NCBI GenBank assembly: GCA_030616775.1
Contig: JAUWWQ010000040.1
Span: forward strand, 1 to 40,239
Source of the DNA: Planctomycetota bacterium
GTDB lineage: Bacteria > Planctomycetota > Phycisphaerae > UBA1845
Reading direction: 5' to 3'
Length of the DNA: 40,239 nucleotides
Positions 1-8,666 of this stretch are shown in pieces (position 1 is the stretch's first letter; each line of letters starts with the position of its first letter). A program made the position numbers and the translations under genes. The notes under the pieces are model-generated. The model saw nothing but the letters and a program-made list of their open reading frames with translations. It had not been told where the DNA came from and searched no databases.

Positions 1-92
1 AATCTTTCTTCCTCTATATGCGCTTTTACGGTCCGTTAAAACCGTATGACAAGCAGACGTATCAAATGAACAAAGTCCAGAAGATCAAATAG
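1..92 (+). CDS. DUF1254/DUF1214 family protein, 3' end only
   Basis: Only the last 29 codons are inside the window (frame starting at base 3, stop TAG at 90-92). The visible tail, with RFYGPLKPYDKQTY and a Lys-rich end, matches the C-terminal tails of the three complete DUF1254/DUF1214 proteins downstream (RLYAPTERYFDRSW, RLYAPLEPILDKTW, RLYSPTEAWYDKTW). This is therefore a fourth tandem paralogue truncated by the window edge. It ends 13 bp before the next start and is probably co-transcribed with it. Function unknown. Confidence 0.8.
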   Translation, partial: SFFLYMRFYGPLKPYDKQTYQMNKVQKIK

Positions 93-105
93 CGAGGAGA
101 AATAA

Positions 106-1572
106 ATGAAATCAATCAAATATATTATTACATGTTGTGCCTTAATGATTGTGATTGGGATGTCGGCTCATGCTCAACAGGAAGTGGTGACTTCCAAGGG
201 GAAATTCCCTTTAGATGCAAAGGGGGCCCCCGAAAAGGAAACTATTAAGGCGCTCTTTGACGAGATGGATTATCAGCGTGCGGTTCAGACCTATTTGTGG
301 GCGATGCCGCAGATGGTTGTTGCGGGTCAGCATAGGTTAAATCAGTTCTACGGCGCAAAGGGAAATCTGGATTTCCTTCACCAGTACAAAGACCCGTCGG
401 TTCCAGGCATGCTGACTCCGAACACGATCGTGAAGTACGTAGTGAACTTGTGCAACCTGACAGAGACGGGACCTGTTGTCCTGGAAATGCCCGGAGGACG
501 CCTAGTAGGGCTGATGATGGACTATCAGATGAGGTGGGTCACGGACCTTGGACTTGTATCCAAAGCAGGAGTTAGCCCGGAGAAGGTCGTGTTCATCGGC
601 CCAAACCAGACACCGCCGGACGGCGCCCTGGCTAAGGGTTGGCGAATTGAACGTGTGCAAACCCACGTTTCCTTCCTGGGCATCCGTGTGTTGAACCCTG
701 AAGAAGACAAGGGACTCGGTCGGAAAATTCGGCTCTACCCATGGTCGCAGCGTCAGAATCCCCCGAAAAACAAAGTCTTTCAGGCGAAACCGGATGACGA
801 GACCTTCTTCATCGCCCCGCCCAAGGGCATGGCCTATTGGGAGAGTCTGAACGAGATTGTGCAGCAGGAGCGCGTTCTGGAAGTAGACCGCTACTTCATG
901 AGCCATTTACAGGCGCTGGGGATCGAAAAGGGAAAGCGTTTCAATCCTACCGCGCGTCAGAAGGACATTATGAAGCGCGCAGCCTTCATCGGTGACAAAA
1001 TGGCCATGGTGGCGTCCTTCGTACCGCGCTCCCCCCAGGCTAAGTATCGGGATGATACGACCTGGACGCACCCACTCACCCTTCACCCGCTCCACATGAC
1101 GGAGTTTACACAGCAATTCGAAGAGCGCGTGGATTGGACTTACGAAGCTTACGGGCTATCTCCTGCGATGAAAGCAAAGGTTCCGGGGAAGGGCTCCACC
1201 TATCTGGCTGCCTATCGGGATTCTCAAGGAAACTGGTTGGACGGCGGGAAGGCCTACACGTTCAAGGTAGCGCCCAACCCTCCTGCAGCGCAGTTCTGGG
1301 CCTGTACGGCGTATGATTTCGACACGCGCGGCGTGCTTCTGAACGGAGAGGAACATCTCACGGAAATCAGCACGTACACGAAGGGGTTGAAAAGTAACGA
1401 GGATGGATCCGTGGACATCTATTTCGGCCCCAAGGCTCCCAAAGGAATGGAGTCTAACTGGATCAAGACCAATCCGGGGGGCTACTGGTTCGCGTACTTT
1501 CGGCTCTACGCCCCTACGGAACGCTACTTCGACCGCTCGTGGCCAATGTACGATATCGAGCGAATCAAATAA
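106..1572 (+). CDS. Secreted DUF1254/DUF1214 domain protein (paralogue A)
   Basis: A 488-aa protein with a Sec signal peptide (about residues 1-24, ending SAHAQQ), so exported to the periplasm or beyond. Next comes a DUF1254-type N-terminal half (about 50-180) and a DUF1214-type C-terminal half (about 340-485, with FWACTAYDFDTRG, DIYFGPKAP and the closing RLYAPTERYFDRSW block). Families PF06863/PF06742 have no settled biochemical role. The start is supported by GAGGAGA at 94-100. It is the first complete member of a tandem family; the next member starts 23 bp after its stop. Its 5' half looks more AT-rich than the rest of the cluster. Confidence 0.85.
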   Translation: MKSIKYIITCCALMIVIGMSAHAQQEVVTSKGKFPLDAKGAPEKETIKALFDEMDYQRAVQTYLWAMPQMVVAGQHRLNQFYGAKGNLDFLHQYKDPSVPGMLTPNTIVKYVVNLCNLTETGPVVLEMPGGRLVGLMMDYQMRWVTDLGLVSKAGVSPEKVVFIGPNQTPPDGALAKGWRIERVQTHVSFLGIRVLNPEEDKGLGRKIRLYPWSQRQNPPKNKVFQAKPDDETFFIAPPKGMAYWESLNEIVQQERVLEVDRYFMSHLQALGIEKGKRFNPTARQKDIMKRAAFIGDKMAMVASFVPRSPQAKYRDDTTWTHPLTLHPLHMTEFTQQFEERVDWTYEAYGLSPAMKAKVPGKGSTYLAAYRDSQGNWLDGGKAYTFKVAPNPPAAQFWACTAYDFDTRGVLLNGEEHLTEISTYTKGLKSNEDGSVDIYFGPKAPKGMESNWIKTNPGGYWFAYFRLYAPTERYFDRSWPMYDIERIK

Positions 1573-1595
1573 CAAATGAAAGAAGGGCCACAGAA

Positions 1596-3053
1596 ATGAA
1601 AACAAGCAAACTGCGACAAACTGCGAGCACCGTCATTGCCTTGGCGCTTACATTGAGTATGAGCACAACAGCCTTCGCACAAGATTTCGAACCGAAATAC
1701 ATCGGCGGGTATCCCACCGAGGAAACCGCAGAGGCCATGTTCGAGGAATACGACTATCAAGCCGCGGTGCAGTTCTACATCTGGGGTTATGCTTACCTCA
1801 ATAGTCTGGGTTGGGAAAAAGGCTGCGCCAGGATGGGTGGCGACGAGCGGTCGTTTTACCATTGGGACAAACGGGTTCAATCTCAACACGTCGTCATGAC
1901 AGCCAACGCCGAGGTCATCTACAACTGGGCTCGATACATTGACCTGTCGAAGGGGCCGGTCGTGTTTGAGGTGCCCCAGCGGTGCCGCGGCCATTTCTAC
2001 GACATGGGCATGCGCGCTTACGTCGATGTCGGGGATGTCGGCCCCGACAAAGGCAAGGGCGGGAAATACCTGGCTGTATCTGCCGACTACAAGGGGGAGA
2101 TTCCGAAGGGCTACTTCGAGGTGCGCTCGGAGTATTCGGACCGGATCCTCCTCGGTTTCCGCTCATTCCCGGCAGCCGAAGGAAGCGATGAAGCCGCAGT
2201 CGAGCTCGGCACGCAGGCCAAGTGGTACTACCTCTCCGAGGCTAAGAACCCACCGAAGAACAGCCACATAATGATCGGCGATCGGCCGTTCTCCCAGGAA
2301 TGGCCAAGGGACGAGGAGGCTTTCGCCTGGCTCGCCGAGGTGTTCAATATGGACAAGGTTCCCGCTTCGGGACTGGCGCACATGGGCAACATGCGCAGAC
2401 TTGGGCTAGAAAAGGGGAAGCCCTTTGCGCCCGACGCTCGTGCAAAGAAGATCCTGAAACGGGCAGCGAAGACCGCTGAAGCGATGGTCCTGTCGATGGC
2501 CTTCCGAAACCGGCAGGACGCCCGGATCTACGACAACCGCCAGTATGAGAGATATGCCCTCAACAGCAGTCCGATTTTCTTCCAGGAGCATTACGAAGAA
2601 GTAGAGGAGCGTGCCGGTGGATGGCATCAGCTGGTGGGGAACTTTGCCACCTACACGCCTGCCAAACCTGGCACGGGTCAGTTTTCGATGACTAACTACC
2701 GTGACAAGGACGGCAATGCCTTGATCGGCTCCCATACCTATAGAATACACGTACCTGCCAAGGTGCCGGTAAAACAGTTCTGGCAGATCCCCGTGTACGA
2801 AGTGGCAACGCGATCCATGATCGCCACCGACCAGAAGAAAAGCGCGCTCTCGAGCACGCAGGACCTGCAGAAGAACGCCGACGGCTCGGTCGATCTCTAT
2901 TTCGGCCCGGAACTGCCGGAAGGTGTGAGCGAGAAGAATTGGATCAAGACGATTCCGGGTGAGGGCTGGTTCACACTGCCCAGGCTCTACGCGCCCCTCG
3001 AACCGATTTTGGACAAGACGTGGCGGTGGAACGACATCGAGCGGTTAAAGTAA
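1596..3053 (+). CDS. Secreted DUF1254/DUF1214 domain protein (paralogue B)
   Basis: A 485-aa exported protein with the same DUF1254-DUF1214 architecture as its neighbours. I chose ATG 1596: it gives a clean signal peptide (basic MKTSK, hydrophobic core, cleavage near TTAFAQ) and has AGAAGG at 1581-1586. An upstream in-frame ATG at 1539 would overlap the previous gene and add a charged stretch before the signal. The C-terminal blocks FWQIPVYEVATRS, DLYFGPELP and RLYAPLEPILDKTW are shared with paralogues A and C. With the following barrel gene it forms the left copy of a duplicated DUF1254-barrel-cytochrome unit. Role unknown; probably a periplasmic enzyme or binding protein acting with the adjacent barrel. 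Confidence 0.85.
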   Translation: MKTSKLRQTASTVIALALTLSMSTTAFAQDFEPKYIGGYPTEETAEAMFEEYDYQAAVQFYIWGYAYLNSLGWEKGCARMGGDERSFYHWDKRVQSQHVVMTANAEVIYNWARYIDLSKGPVVFEVPQRCRGHFYDMGMRAYVDVGDVGPDKGKGGKYLAVSADYKGEIPKGYFEVRSEYSDRILLGFRSFPAAEGSDEAAVELGTQAKWYYLSEAKNPPKNSHIMIGDRPFSQEWPRDEEAFAWLAEVFNMDKVPASGLAHMGNMRRLGLEKGKPFAPDARAKKILKRAAKTAEAMVLSMAFRNRQDARIYDNRQYERYALNSSPIFFQEHYEEVEERAGGWHQLVGNFATYTPAKPGTGQFSMTNYRDKDGNALIGSHTYRIHVPAKVPVKQFWQIPVYEVATRSMIATDQKKSALSSTQDLQKNADGSVDLYFGPELPEGVSEKNWIKTIPGEGWFTLPRLYAPLEPILDKTWRWNDIERLK

Positions 3054-3264
3054 TCAGCTAACAAGGTCATGCACAGGATGGCTTCTGGGGGTCGAGCCTA
3101 GTCCATAGTGAGGATAAGCTCACGACAAGTTGCGCGGTTGGGCGATGAAGCGCCGCATAGTGGCCTGGAGCCATGCATCGGTTTACAACGAACGAAATCG
3201 AGATAGGGGAGTGTCCGGAACCGCCGCCAACGCTCCGGACCAGGGTCTTGCTCGGAGAAGGATC

Positions 3265-4164
3265 ATGCGAAAGCTGCGCACGACTGTTATTGGCGTTTGT
3301 TGTCTAGCCCTCACATGCTTTCCGGCTTTGGCTCAGGAAGGCGATGCAACAAGCGCCGGGGAAGCATCAGCCGGTGAGCTGGCCAAGAAGACGCAGAACC
3401 CGGTCTCCGATCTGATTAGCGTTCCGTTTGAAAACAGTTTCGGCTTCGGGGCGGGAGCCGACGGCGAGTTCCGGTACGACCTGATCATCAAGCCGGTCAT
3501 ACCGATGTCGATCAACGAGGATTGGAACTGGATCAACCGGGTCATTGTGCCCGTGTCATCCCAACCGAACATGGGGTCACCCGGCCGCCGCCCCTCCATC
3601 CTACGGGCGTTGCCGAGGCCGGTGGTCTCGGCGATCTCTCGCCAAGACTTCGGCGAGGCCTGCGGGCTTGGCGATGTCCAGTACCAGGGCTATCTATCAC
3701 CAGCCAAGCCGGGCAAGTTCATCTGGGGTCTCGGACCGGTGCTGGAGTTTCCGACCGCGAGCGAGGATGAACTCGGCACAGAGAAGTGGTCCGCGGGTGC
3801 CGGGTTTGTCGCCCTGCGCATGGACGGCCCGTGGGTGTATGGCGGGCTCATCAACAACATCTGGTCGTACGCCGGTGACGGCGATCGACAACATGTCAAT
3901 CGAATGACGCTCCAGCCCTTCGTCAACTACAACTTGCCGGAGGGATGGTACCTCACATCGTCGCCCGTCATCACGGCCAACTGGGAAGCTGACAGTGACG
4001 ATGCATGGACGATCCCGGTCGGCGGCGGATTCGGGCGGATCGTCCGGATTGGCAAGTTACCGGTGAACTTCAGCCTTCAGGGCTTTTACAACGTCGAGAA
4101 GCCCGACCCTGCGCCGGATTGGTCGCTTCGCTTCCAGTTTGCGTTTCTGTTTCCGAGGGGCTAG
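3265..4164 (+). CDS. Outer-membrane beta-barrel protein ('neuromedin U'-annotated transporter-like family)
   Basis: A 299-aa protein with a signal peptide ending PALAQ. The body has the alternating aromatic/polar pattern of an outer-membrane barrel: blocks like NPVSDLISVPFENSF, IKPVIPMSINEDWNWI, PGKFIWGLGPVLEFPT, ADSDDAWTIPVGGG and a C-terminal strand ending in FLFPRG. These blocks match a family often (misleadingly) labelled 'neuromedin U' and related to the MetA-pathway-of-phenol-degradation barrels, common beside DUF1254 genes. ATG 3265 was chosen over an in-frame ATG at 3130 because it is preceded by GGAGAAGG (3254-3261) and starts the signal peptide. Likely passive uptake of a hydrophobic or anionic substrate (inference). 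A deleted copy is at 6069-6224. Confidence 0.8.
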   Translation: MRKLRTTVIGVCCLALTCFPALAQEGDATSAGEASAGELAKKTQNPVSDLISVPFENSFGFGAGADGEFRYDLIIKPVIPMSINEDWNWINRVIVPVSSQPNMGSPGRRPSILRALPRPVVSAISRQDFGEACGLGDVQYQGYLSPAKPGKFIWGLGPVLEFPTASEDELGTEKWSAGAGFVALRMDGPWVYGGLINNIWSYAGDGDRQHVNRMTLQPFVNYNLPEGWYLTSSPVITANWEADSDDAWTIPVGGGFGRIVRIGKLPVNFSLQGFYNVEKPDPAPDWSLRFQFAFLFPRG

Positions 4165-4184
4165 AGCGGATGGACGGCTGAACC

Positions 4185-4283
4185 ATGTTTGATGTGCGTC
4201 GCATTCTGGGTGTGCACGTCTTCGCACTACTACTGGTGTCTACTCCGAGTGCGTCGCGTGCCAAGCCAACCGTCCCCGATTGA
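4185..4283 (+). pseudogene. Relic: 5' end of a duplicated octaheme-cytochrome gene
   Basis: An ORF of 32 codons whose first 25 or so align with the signal peptide of the cytochrome gene at 6228 (relic VFALLLVSTPSAS; intact VLALLLVSISSAL). Identity extends upstream through the end of the barrel gene: CTAGAGCGG follows the barrel stop here and recurs at 6204-6212. The copy stops at TGA 4281 and no heme motif follows, so it is a truncated duplicate rather than a functional peptide, although a short secreted peptide cannot be excluded. Confidence 0.7.
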
Positions 4284-4332
4284 ACGCTGATCATTGACAT
4301 GGTTCGCAACAACCCAAAAAAGGAGAACAACC

Positions 4333-5895
4333 ATGAGCTACTCTGAAAGCCGACGACACGAAACACGGGTCGGCGGCATGAGAAAGATTCTTCTAATCGC
4401 AGGATTGCTGGCGGCAGGGGGAGCTTCCAGCGTCGCTGGTCCGCCGACACCAGGCTACAACAACAAGATCCCAGAATCGATCATGACCCCGGACAAGGTG
4501 GAGACGAGGATCGGCACCCTCGAATTCTTCGACGGCATCCCCACCAAGAAGACTGCCGCGCTGCTCTACGACAATCTCGATTTTCTTCGCGGCGTGGAGA
4601 CTTTTCTGAACGGGCTGCCTGCCGCCTCGCTGGACGCGCTGCGGCTCGGTCTGGCGGCTCTCGGGGCCAGGAATTCGAACCAGGTCGTGATCTTTGATCA
4701 GCTGATGGACAGTAATCCCCTGTTTCTCACCGGCAACACCAGCACGGTCTACTGCGTCCCCTTTCTCGACCTCAAGAAGGATGGCCCGACGGTGGTCGAG
4801 ATCCCCGCGGGGGCCGGCCCGGGAACGGTCAACGACGCCTTCTTCCGCTTCGTGATCGACATGGGCCCTCCCGGTCCCGACAGGGGTAAAGGCGGCAAGT
4901 ACCTGATCCTTCCGCCCGATTACGAGGGTGACGTCCCTGACGGCTACTTCACCGCTAAGTCAACGAGCTGGGTGAACTGGGTCGCCCTGCGTGGATTCCT
5001 CGTTGACGGCAAGCCGGACGCAGCCACCAAGATGTGGAAAGAAGGCCTGAAAATCTATCCCCTCGCCAAGGCGGCGAATCCCCCGGCGATGGAGTTCATC
5101 AGCGGCTCCAAGAAGAAGTTCAACTCCATTCATGCCAATGACTACCAATTCTTCGAAGAACTCCACACCGTCATCGATCGCGAGCCGATCGAGATGCTCG
5201 ACCCCGAGTTGCGTGGACTCTTCTCGGCCATCGGTATCCAGAAAGGCAAGCCCTTTGCCCCGGATGCCCGGATGAAGAAGCTGCTGACTGAAGCGGTTGC
5301 GGTGGGCAACGCGACCTCGCGTACGATCTTCTGGTACGAACGCGAAGAGTCGGCGTTCCTTTATGAGGGCAGCTACTGGAAGAGGGGCTTCGTCGCCGGG
5401 AACTACGAGTACCTCGTGGACGAGGGCATGGGCGGGCGCAATCTGGATGCGCGCACCCAGTTCTACTACATGGCGACGGTCAACACGCCGGCCATGACGT
5501 GGAAGTTGATCGGCAAAGGCTCACAGTACGCCTGGGGCTATCTGGACGCGAAGGGCAACTACCTCGACGGCGGCAAGACCTACAAGCTGAACATACCCAA
5601 GGATCCTCCCGCCGAGAAGTTCTGGTCGGTGGTGGCCTATGACCCGCAGACCCGCTCCGAACTCCAGACCAGCCAGCCCTTCCCAAGCAAGCAAAGCCAG
5701 CGCGACAAGATGATCGTCAACGACGACGGGTCGATCGATCTCTATTTCGGACCCGAAGCACCAGCCGGCAAGGAGGCGAACTGGACCCAGACTGTTCGCG
5801 GCAAGGGCTGGTTTTCCGTCTTGCGTCTCTATAGTCCCACCGAGGCATGGTACGACAAGACTTGGCGCCCGGGCGAGATCGAGCTGGTGAAATGA
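4333..5895 (+). CDS. Secreted DUF1254/DUF1214 domain protein (paralogue C)
   Basis: A 520-aa member of the tandem family. ATG 4333 has AAGGAG about 9 nt upstream (an A-rich run then GGAG at 4321-4325); an in-frame upstream ATG at 4294 has no such site. The N-terminus has about 15 extra hydrophilic residues before a typical signal (MRKILLIAGLLAAGG), so an internal start at 4378 is possible. DUF1254-like half about 60-230, DUF1214-like half about 380-515 with FWSVVAYDPQTRS, DLYFGPEAP and RLYSPTEAWYDKTW. It belongs to the right copy of the duplicated unit and is followed by the barrel relic and the intact cytochrome gene. Biochemical role unknown. Confidence 0.85.
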   Translation: MSYSESRRHETRVGGMRKILLIAGLLAAGGASSVAGPPTPGYNNKIPESIMTPDKVETRIGTLEFFDGIPTKKTAALLYDNLDFLRGVETFLNGLPAASLDALRLGLAALGARNSNQVVIFDQLMDSNPLFLTGNTSTVYCVPFLDLKKDGPTVVEIPAGAGPGTVNDAFFRFVIDMGPPGPDRGKGGKYLILPPDYEGDVPDGYFTAKSTSWVNWVALRGFLVDGKPDAATKMWKEGLKIYPLAKAANPPAMEFISGSKKKFNSIHANDYQFFEELHTVIDREPIEMLDPELRGLFSAIGIQKGKPFAPDARMKKLLTEAVAVGNATSRTIFWYEREESAFLYEGSYWKRGFVAGNYEYLVDEGMGGRNLDARTQFYYMATVNTPAMTWKLIGKGSQYAWGYLDAKGNYLDGGKTYKLNIPKDPPAEKFWSVVAYDPQTRSELQTSQPFPSKQSQRDKMIVNDDGSIDLYFGPEAPAGKEANWTQTVRGKGWFSVLRLYSPTEAWYDKTWRPGEIELVK

Positions 5896-6068
5896 CGAGA
5901 TTCACCGCGGGATTGACGGTACCTGCAATATGCGCACCGAAAGGGGTAGACGGTCGTAGACATGAAGCGGGACTGGAGCGTGATCTATCCTGGCGATAAG
6001 CACGCAATGTAGATATACCACTAGCTACCGTATGAGGCGAACAAGACGGGCCTCTTTGGAGTATACGC

Positions 6069-6224
6069 ATGCGAAACCTGAATGCGATCATCGATGCTAT
6101 CTGCTATCTATCCGTGACCTGCCTTCAGGCACTGGCTCAGGAGGGCGATGCGCCAAGCGCCGGCGGCGATCTGCTTCCAGTTTTGGCTTCTGTTTCCGAA
6201 GGGCTAGAGCGGGTGGAGAAGTGA
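6069..6224 (+). pseudogene. Relic: internally deleted copy of the outer-membrane barrel gene
   Basis: A 51-codon ORF. Its first 34 or so codons match the signal peptide and mature N-terminus of the barrel gene at 3265 (here LAQEGDAPSAGG; intact LAQEGDATSAGE). It then jumps to nucleotide sequence matching the last 12 codons of that gene (TGCTTCCAG ... CTGTTTCCGAAGGGCTAG) in a shifted frame. Most of the barrel is missing. Both ends of the missing part in the intact copy carry GCGCCGG (3353-3359 and 4111-4117), and the relic has one GCGCCGG (6157-6163), consistent with a short-repeat deletion of about 0.75 kb. It ends 3 bp before the cytochrome start; whether it is translated as a leader is unknown. 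Confidence 0.75.
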
Positions 6225-6227
6225 AAC

Positions 6228-8609
6228 ATGCGTGATATGGCTCGTATGCTGAGTGTGCAGGTTCTCGCACTACTTCTGGTGTCTATCTCGAGTGCGTTGG
6301 GCACTGAGTCAGCGTTGGACCCTCCATCTGCACCGCCGGAGGGGCGGGATCCGTCGCAGCTTGCAGGGTCGGTAAGCTGCCGGAATTGCCATGAGCGCTT
6401 CTACGAGCTGTGGGCGCCCTCGCATCACGGCCTGGCGATGCAGCCCTATTCGGCTGAGTTCGCCCGACAGCACTTGAAGCCGCAGATTGAAGAAATCAAG
6501 ATCGGTGAGCACCGCTATCGCGCGGATATTCGACCCGATCAGGGCTGCGTGATCGAACGCGGCCCCAAGGGGCAGCGGAAGCTGAGCATCACCCACGTGC
6601 TCGGCGGTAAGAACGTCTATTACTTTCTGACGCCGGGCGAGCGTGGCCGGCTGCAGACGTTGCCGGTCGCGTACGATGTTCGGCGCCAGGAATGGTTCGA
6701 CACGGCCGGAAGTGGCATGCGGCATTCGTCCGCGGGGACAGAGGACGCTCCCCTGCACTGGACGGATCGCGAGTACATGTTCAACACGTCATGCCACTCC
6801 TGTCACGTAAGTCAGTTGTCAACGAACTACGATCTCAAGACGGATACGTACGCGACAGTCTGGGCGGAGCCCGGCATCAACTGCGAAACGTGCCACGACT
6901 CAGGTGTGGAACACGTGCGCGCCTGCAATGACGCCCCGAAAGGGCAACGGCCGGCGGATCTCAAGATCATCATCACCAAGGACTTTAGCGTTGATCAAAC
7001 GAACGCCCTGTGTGCACCATGCCATGCCCAGATGGTGCCGCTGACGTCGACGTTTCGACCCGGTGAGCGGTACCATGACCACTTCGATCTGATCACGCTG
7101 GAAGATCCGGATTTCTACCCGGATGGCCGCGACCTGGGCGAGAACTACACCTACACCTCGTGGCGAATGAGCCCATGTGTGAAGGCCGGCAAGTTTGACT
7201 GCGTGCACTGTCATACGTCGAGCGGCCGCTTCCGTTTTGCAGAGAAGCCGAATCGATCTTGCCTGCCCTGTCACGAGCAACGAGTCAAGAACGTGGTTGC
7301 TCACTCTCACCATCCGGCGGAGACCACCGGCAGCCAATGCATCGCATGCCACATGCCTATGACCGAGTTCGCCCGCATGACGCGCAGCGATCATTCAATG
7401 CTGCCGCCGACACCCGCAGCGACGATCGCCTTCAAGTCACCGAACGCGTGCAACATCTGTCACAAGGACAAGGACGCAGCTTGGGCGGATCAGGAAGTAC
7501 GCAAATGGCATGCCCGTGATTATCAGCGGCCGGTGCTTCATCGTGCGGGTCTCATCGCGGCGGCGCGCAAGGCGGACTGGTCGCTACTGCCGGAAATGCT
7601 CGCCTACATCGCCGATTCGAAGCGAGACGAGGTGTACACGACATCTTTGCTCCGCCTGCTCCGGCGGTGCGAGAATGACACGAAGTGGCCGGCGATTATT
7701 CACGCTCTCGATGACCCTTCGCCACTGGTACGCGCTGCGGCTGTGGAGGCGCTCGATGGATACATTACCCCGGACTCACTACATCCGCTCCTGAAGGCGA
7801 CACGCGACGAGCTCCGTCTTGTGCGTGTCCGTGCGGCCGCGACGCTCGCCGGCGTACCGCGCGACTGGCTGAAAGATGACCAGCAGAAGAGCCTAGCCGA
7901 CGCCACGGCCGAGTTCGTACTGGCAATGCGCGCCCGGCCGGATGACCACGCATCGCACTACAACTTGGGGAACTTCTACGGTGAGCGCGGGGAATACGAA
8001 AGGGCGGTTGCGTGCTACCAGACGGCAACGAAGCTCCAGCCGAACGACATCGCTCCGAGGGTGAACGCGTCGCTCGTATACAATGCCCTGGGTCGCAATG
8101 CCCAGGCCGAGAAGAGTCTACGCGAGGCGCTGCGGCTCAACCCGGCCAGTGTTCCCGCCAATCTCAACCTGGGCCTGCTGCTTGCCGAGATGGGACGACT
8201 CAGCGAGGCCGAGTCGGCGCTGCGCAAGGCCTTCGACACAGACCCGCGGAACGCCGTCGCGGCATACAACATCGGCATGCTGCGGGCCCAAGGTGATACT
8301 GCCGAGGCCATCATCTGGTTGCGGAAGGCCAGTGAGTTGCGCCCTGGCGAACCGAAGTATGCCTACACGCTTGCCTTTTACTTGCACGAAAACAGTAACG
8401 ACGACGGCGCCGTTCGGGTGCTGCAGAAGATGTTCGAGCAAAGACCAGCAATCGCCGACCCGTACGCCCTGCTGGGACAGATCTACGAGATTCGCGGCAA
8501 TAGGGACGATGCGATCGCCGTGTACCGGCGGGCGACGGATAACGAGAGCCTCCCGGCGCCAGAGCGCTACCGGTTCGCGCAGAGAGCCAAGACTCTGGAG
8601 AATAGATAA
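6228..8609 (+). CDS. Octaheme c-type cytochrome with HEAT and TPR repeats
   Basis: A 793-aa exported protein. After a signal peptide (about 1-25) come eight CxxCH heme sites, with first Cys at residues 51, 189, 219, 262, 325, 345, 371 and 408, as in cytochrome c554-like or octaheme families. About residues 440-555 are HEAT-like helical repeats (VRAAAVEALDG, VRVRAAATLAG) and about 560-790 are TPR repeats (HYNLGNFYGERGEYERAVAC and similar). Architecture and signal imply a periplasmic electron-transfer or redox enzyme held in a complex through its repeats; the substrate cannot be read from sequence. It is the intact right-hand copy of the duplicated unit, 3 bp after the barrel relic, and is followed by a sulfatase. 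Cytochrome c maturation genes are not in the window. Confidence 0.88.
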   Translation: MRDMARMLSVQVLALLLVSISSALGTESALDPPSAPPEGRDPSQLAGSVSCRNCHERFYELWAPSHHGLAMQPYSAEFARQHLKPQIEEIKIGEHRYRADIRPDQGCVIERGPKGQRKLSITHVLGGKNVYYFLTPGERGRLQTLPVAYDVRRQEWFDTAGSGMRHSSAGTEDAPLHWTDREYMFNTSCHSCHVSQLSTNYDLKTDTYATVWAEPGINCETCHDSGVEHVRACNDAPKGQRPADLKIIITKDFSVDQTNALCAPCHAQMVPLTSTFRPGERYHDHFDLITLEDPDFYPDGRDLGENYTYTSWRMSPCVKAGKFDCVHCHTSSGRFRFAEKPNRSCLPCHEQRVKNVVAHSHHPAETTGSQCIACHMPMTEFARMTRSDHSMLPPTPAATIAFKSPNACNICHKDKDAAWADQEVRKWHARDYQRPVLHRAGLIAAARKADWSLLPEMLAYIADSKRDEVYTTSLLRLLRRCENDTKWPAIIHALDDPSPLVRAAAVEALDGYITPDSLHPLLKATRDELRLVRVRAAATLAGVPRDWLKDDQQKSLADATAEFVLAMRARPDDHASHYNLGNFYGERGEYERAVACYQTATKLQPNDIAPRVNASLVYNALGRNAQAEKSLREALRLNPASVPANLNLGLLLAEMGRLSEAESALRKAFDTDPRNAVAAYNIGMLRAQGDTAEAIIWLRKASELRPGEPKYAYTLAFYLHENSNDDGAVRVLQKMFEQRPAIADPYALLGQIYEIRGNRDDAIAVYRRATDNESLPAPERYRFAQRAKTLENR

Positions 8610-8666
8610 ACAAGGACGGCCCGGTTCCCGGGTGTGAATGCAGGTGCTGATATAGGAGTTAATCGT

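Noticed and set aside
1539-1595. Upstream in-frame start for DUF1254 paralogue B
   Set aside because: It would overlap the previous gene and put 19 charged residues before a clear signal peptide; ATG 1596 has a ribosome-binding site.
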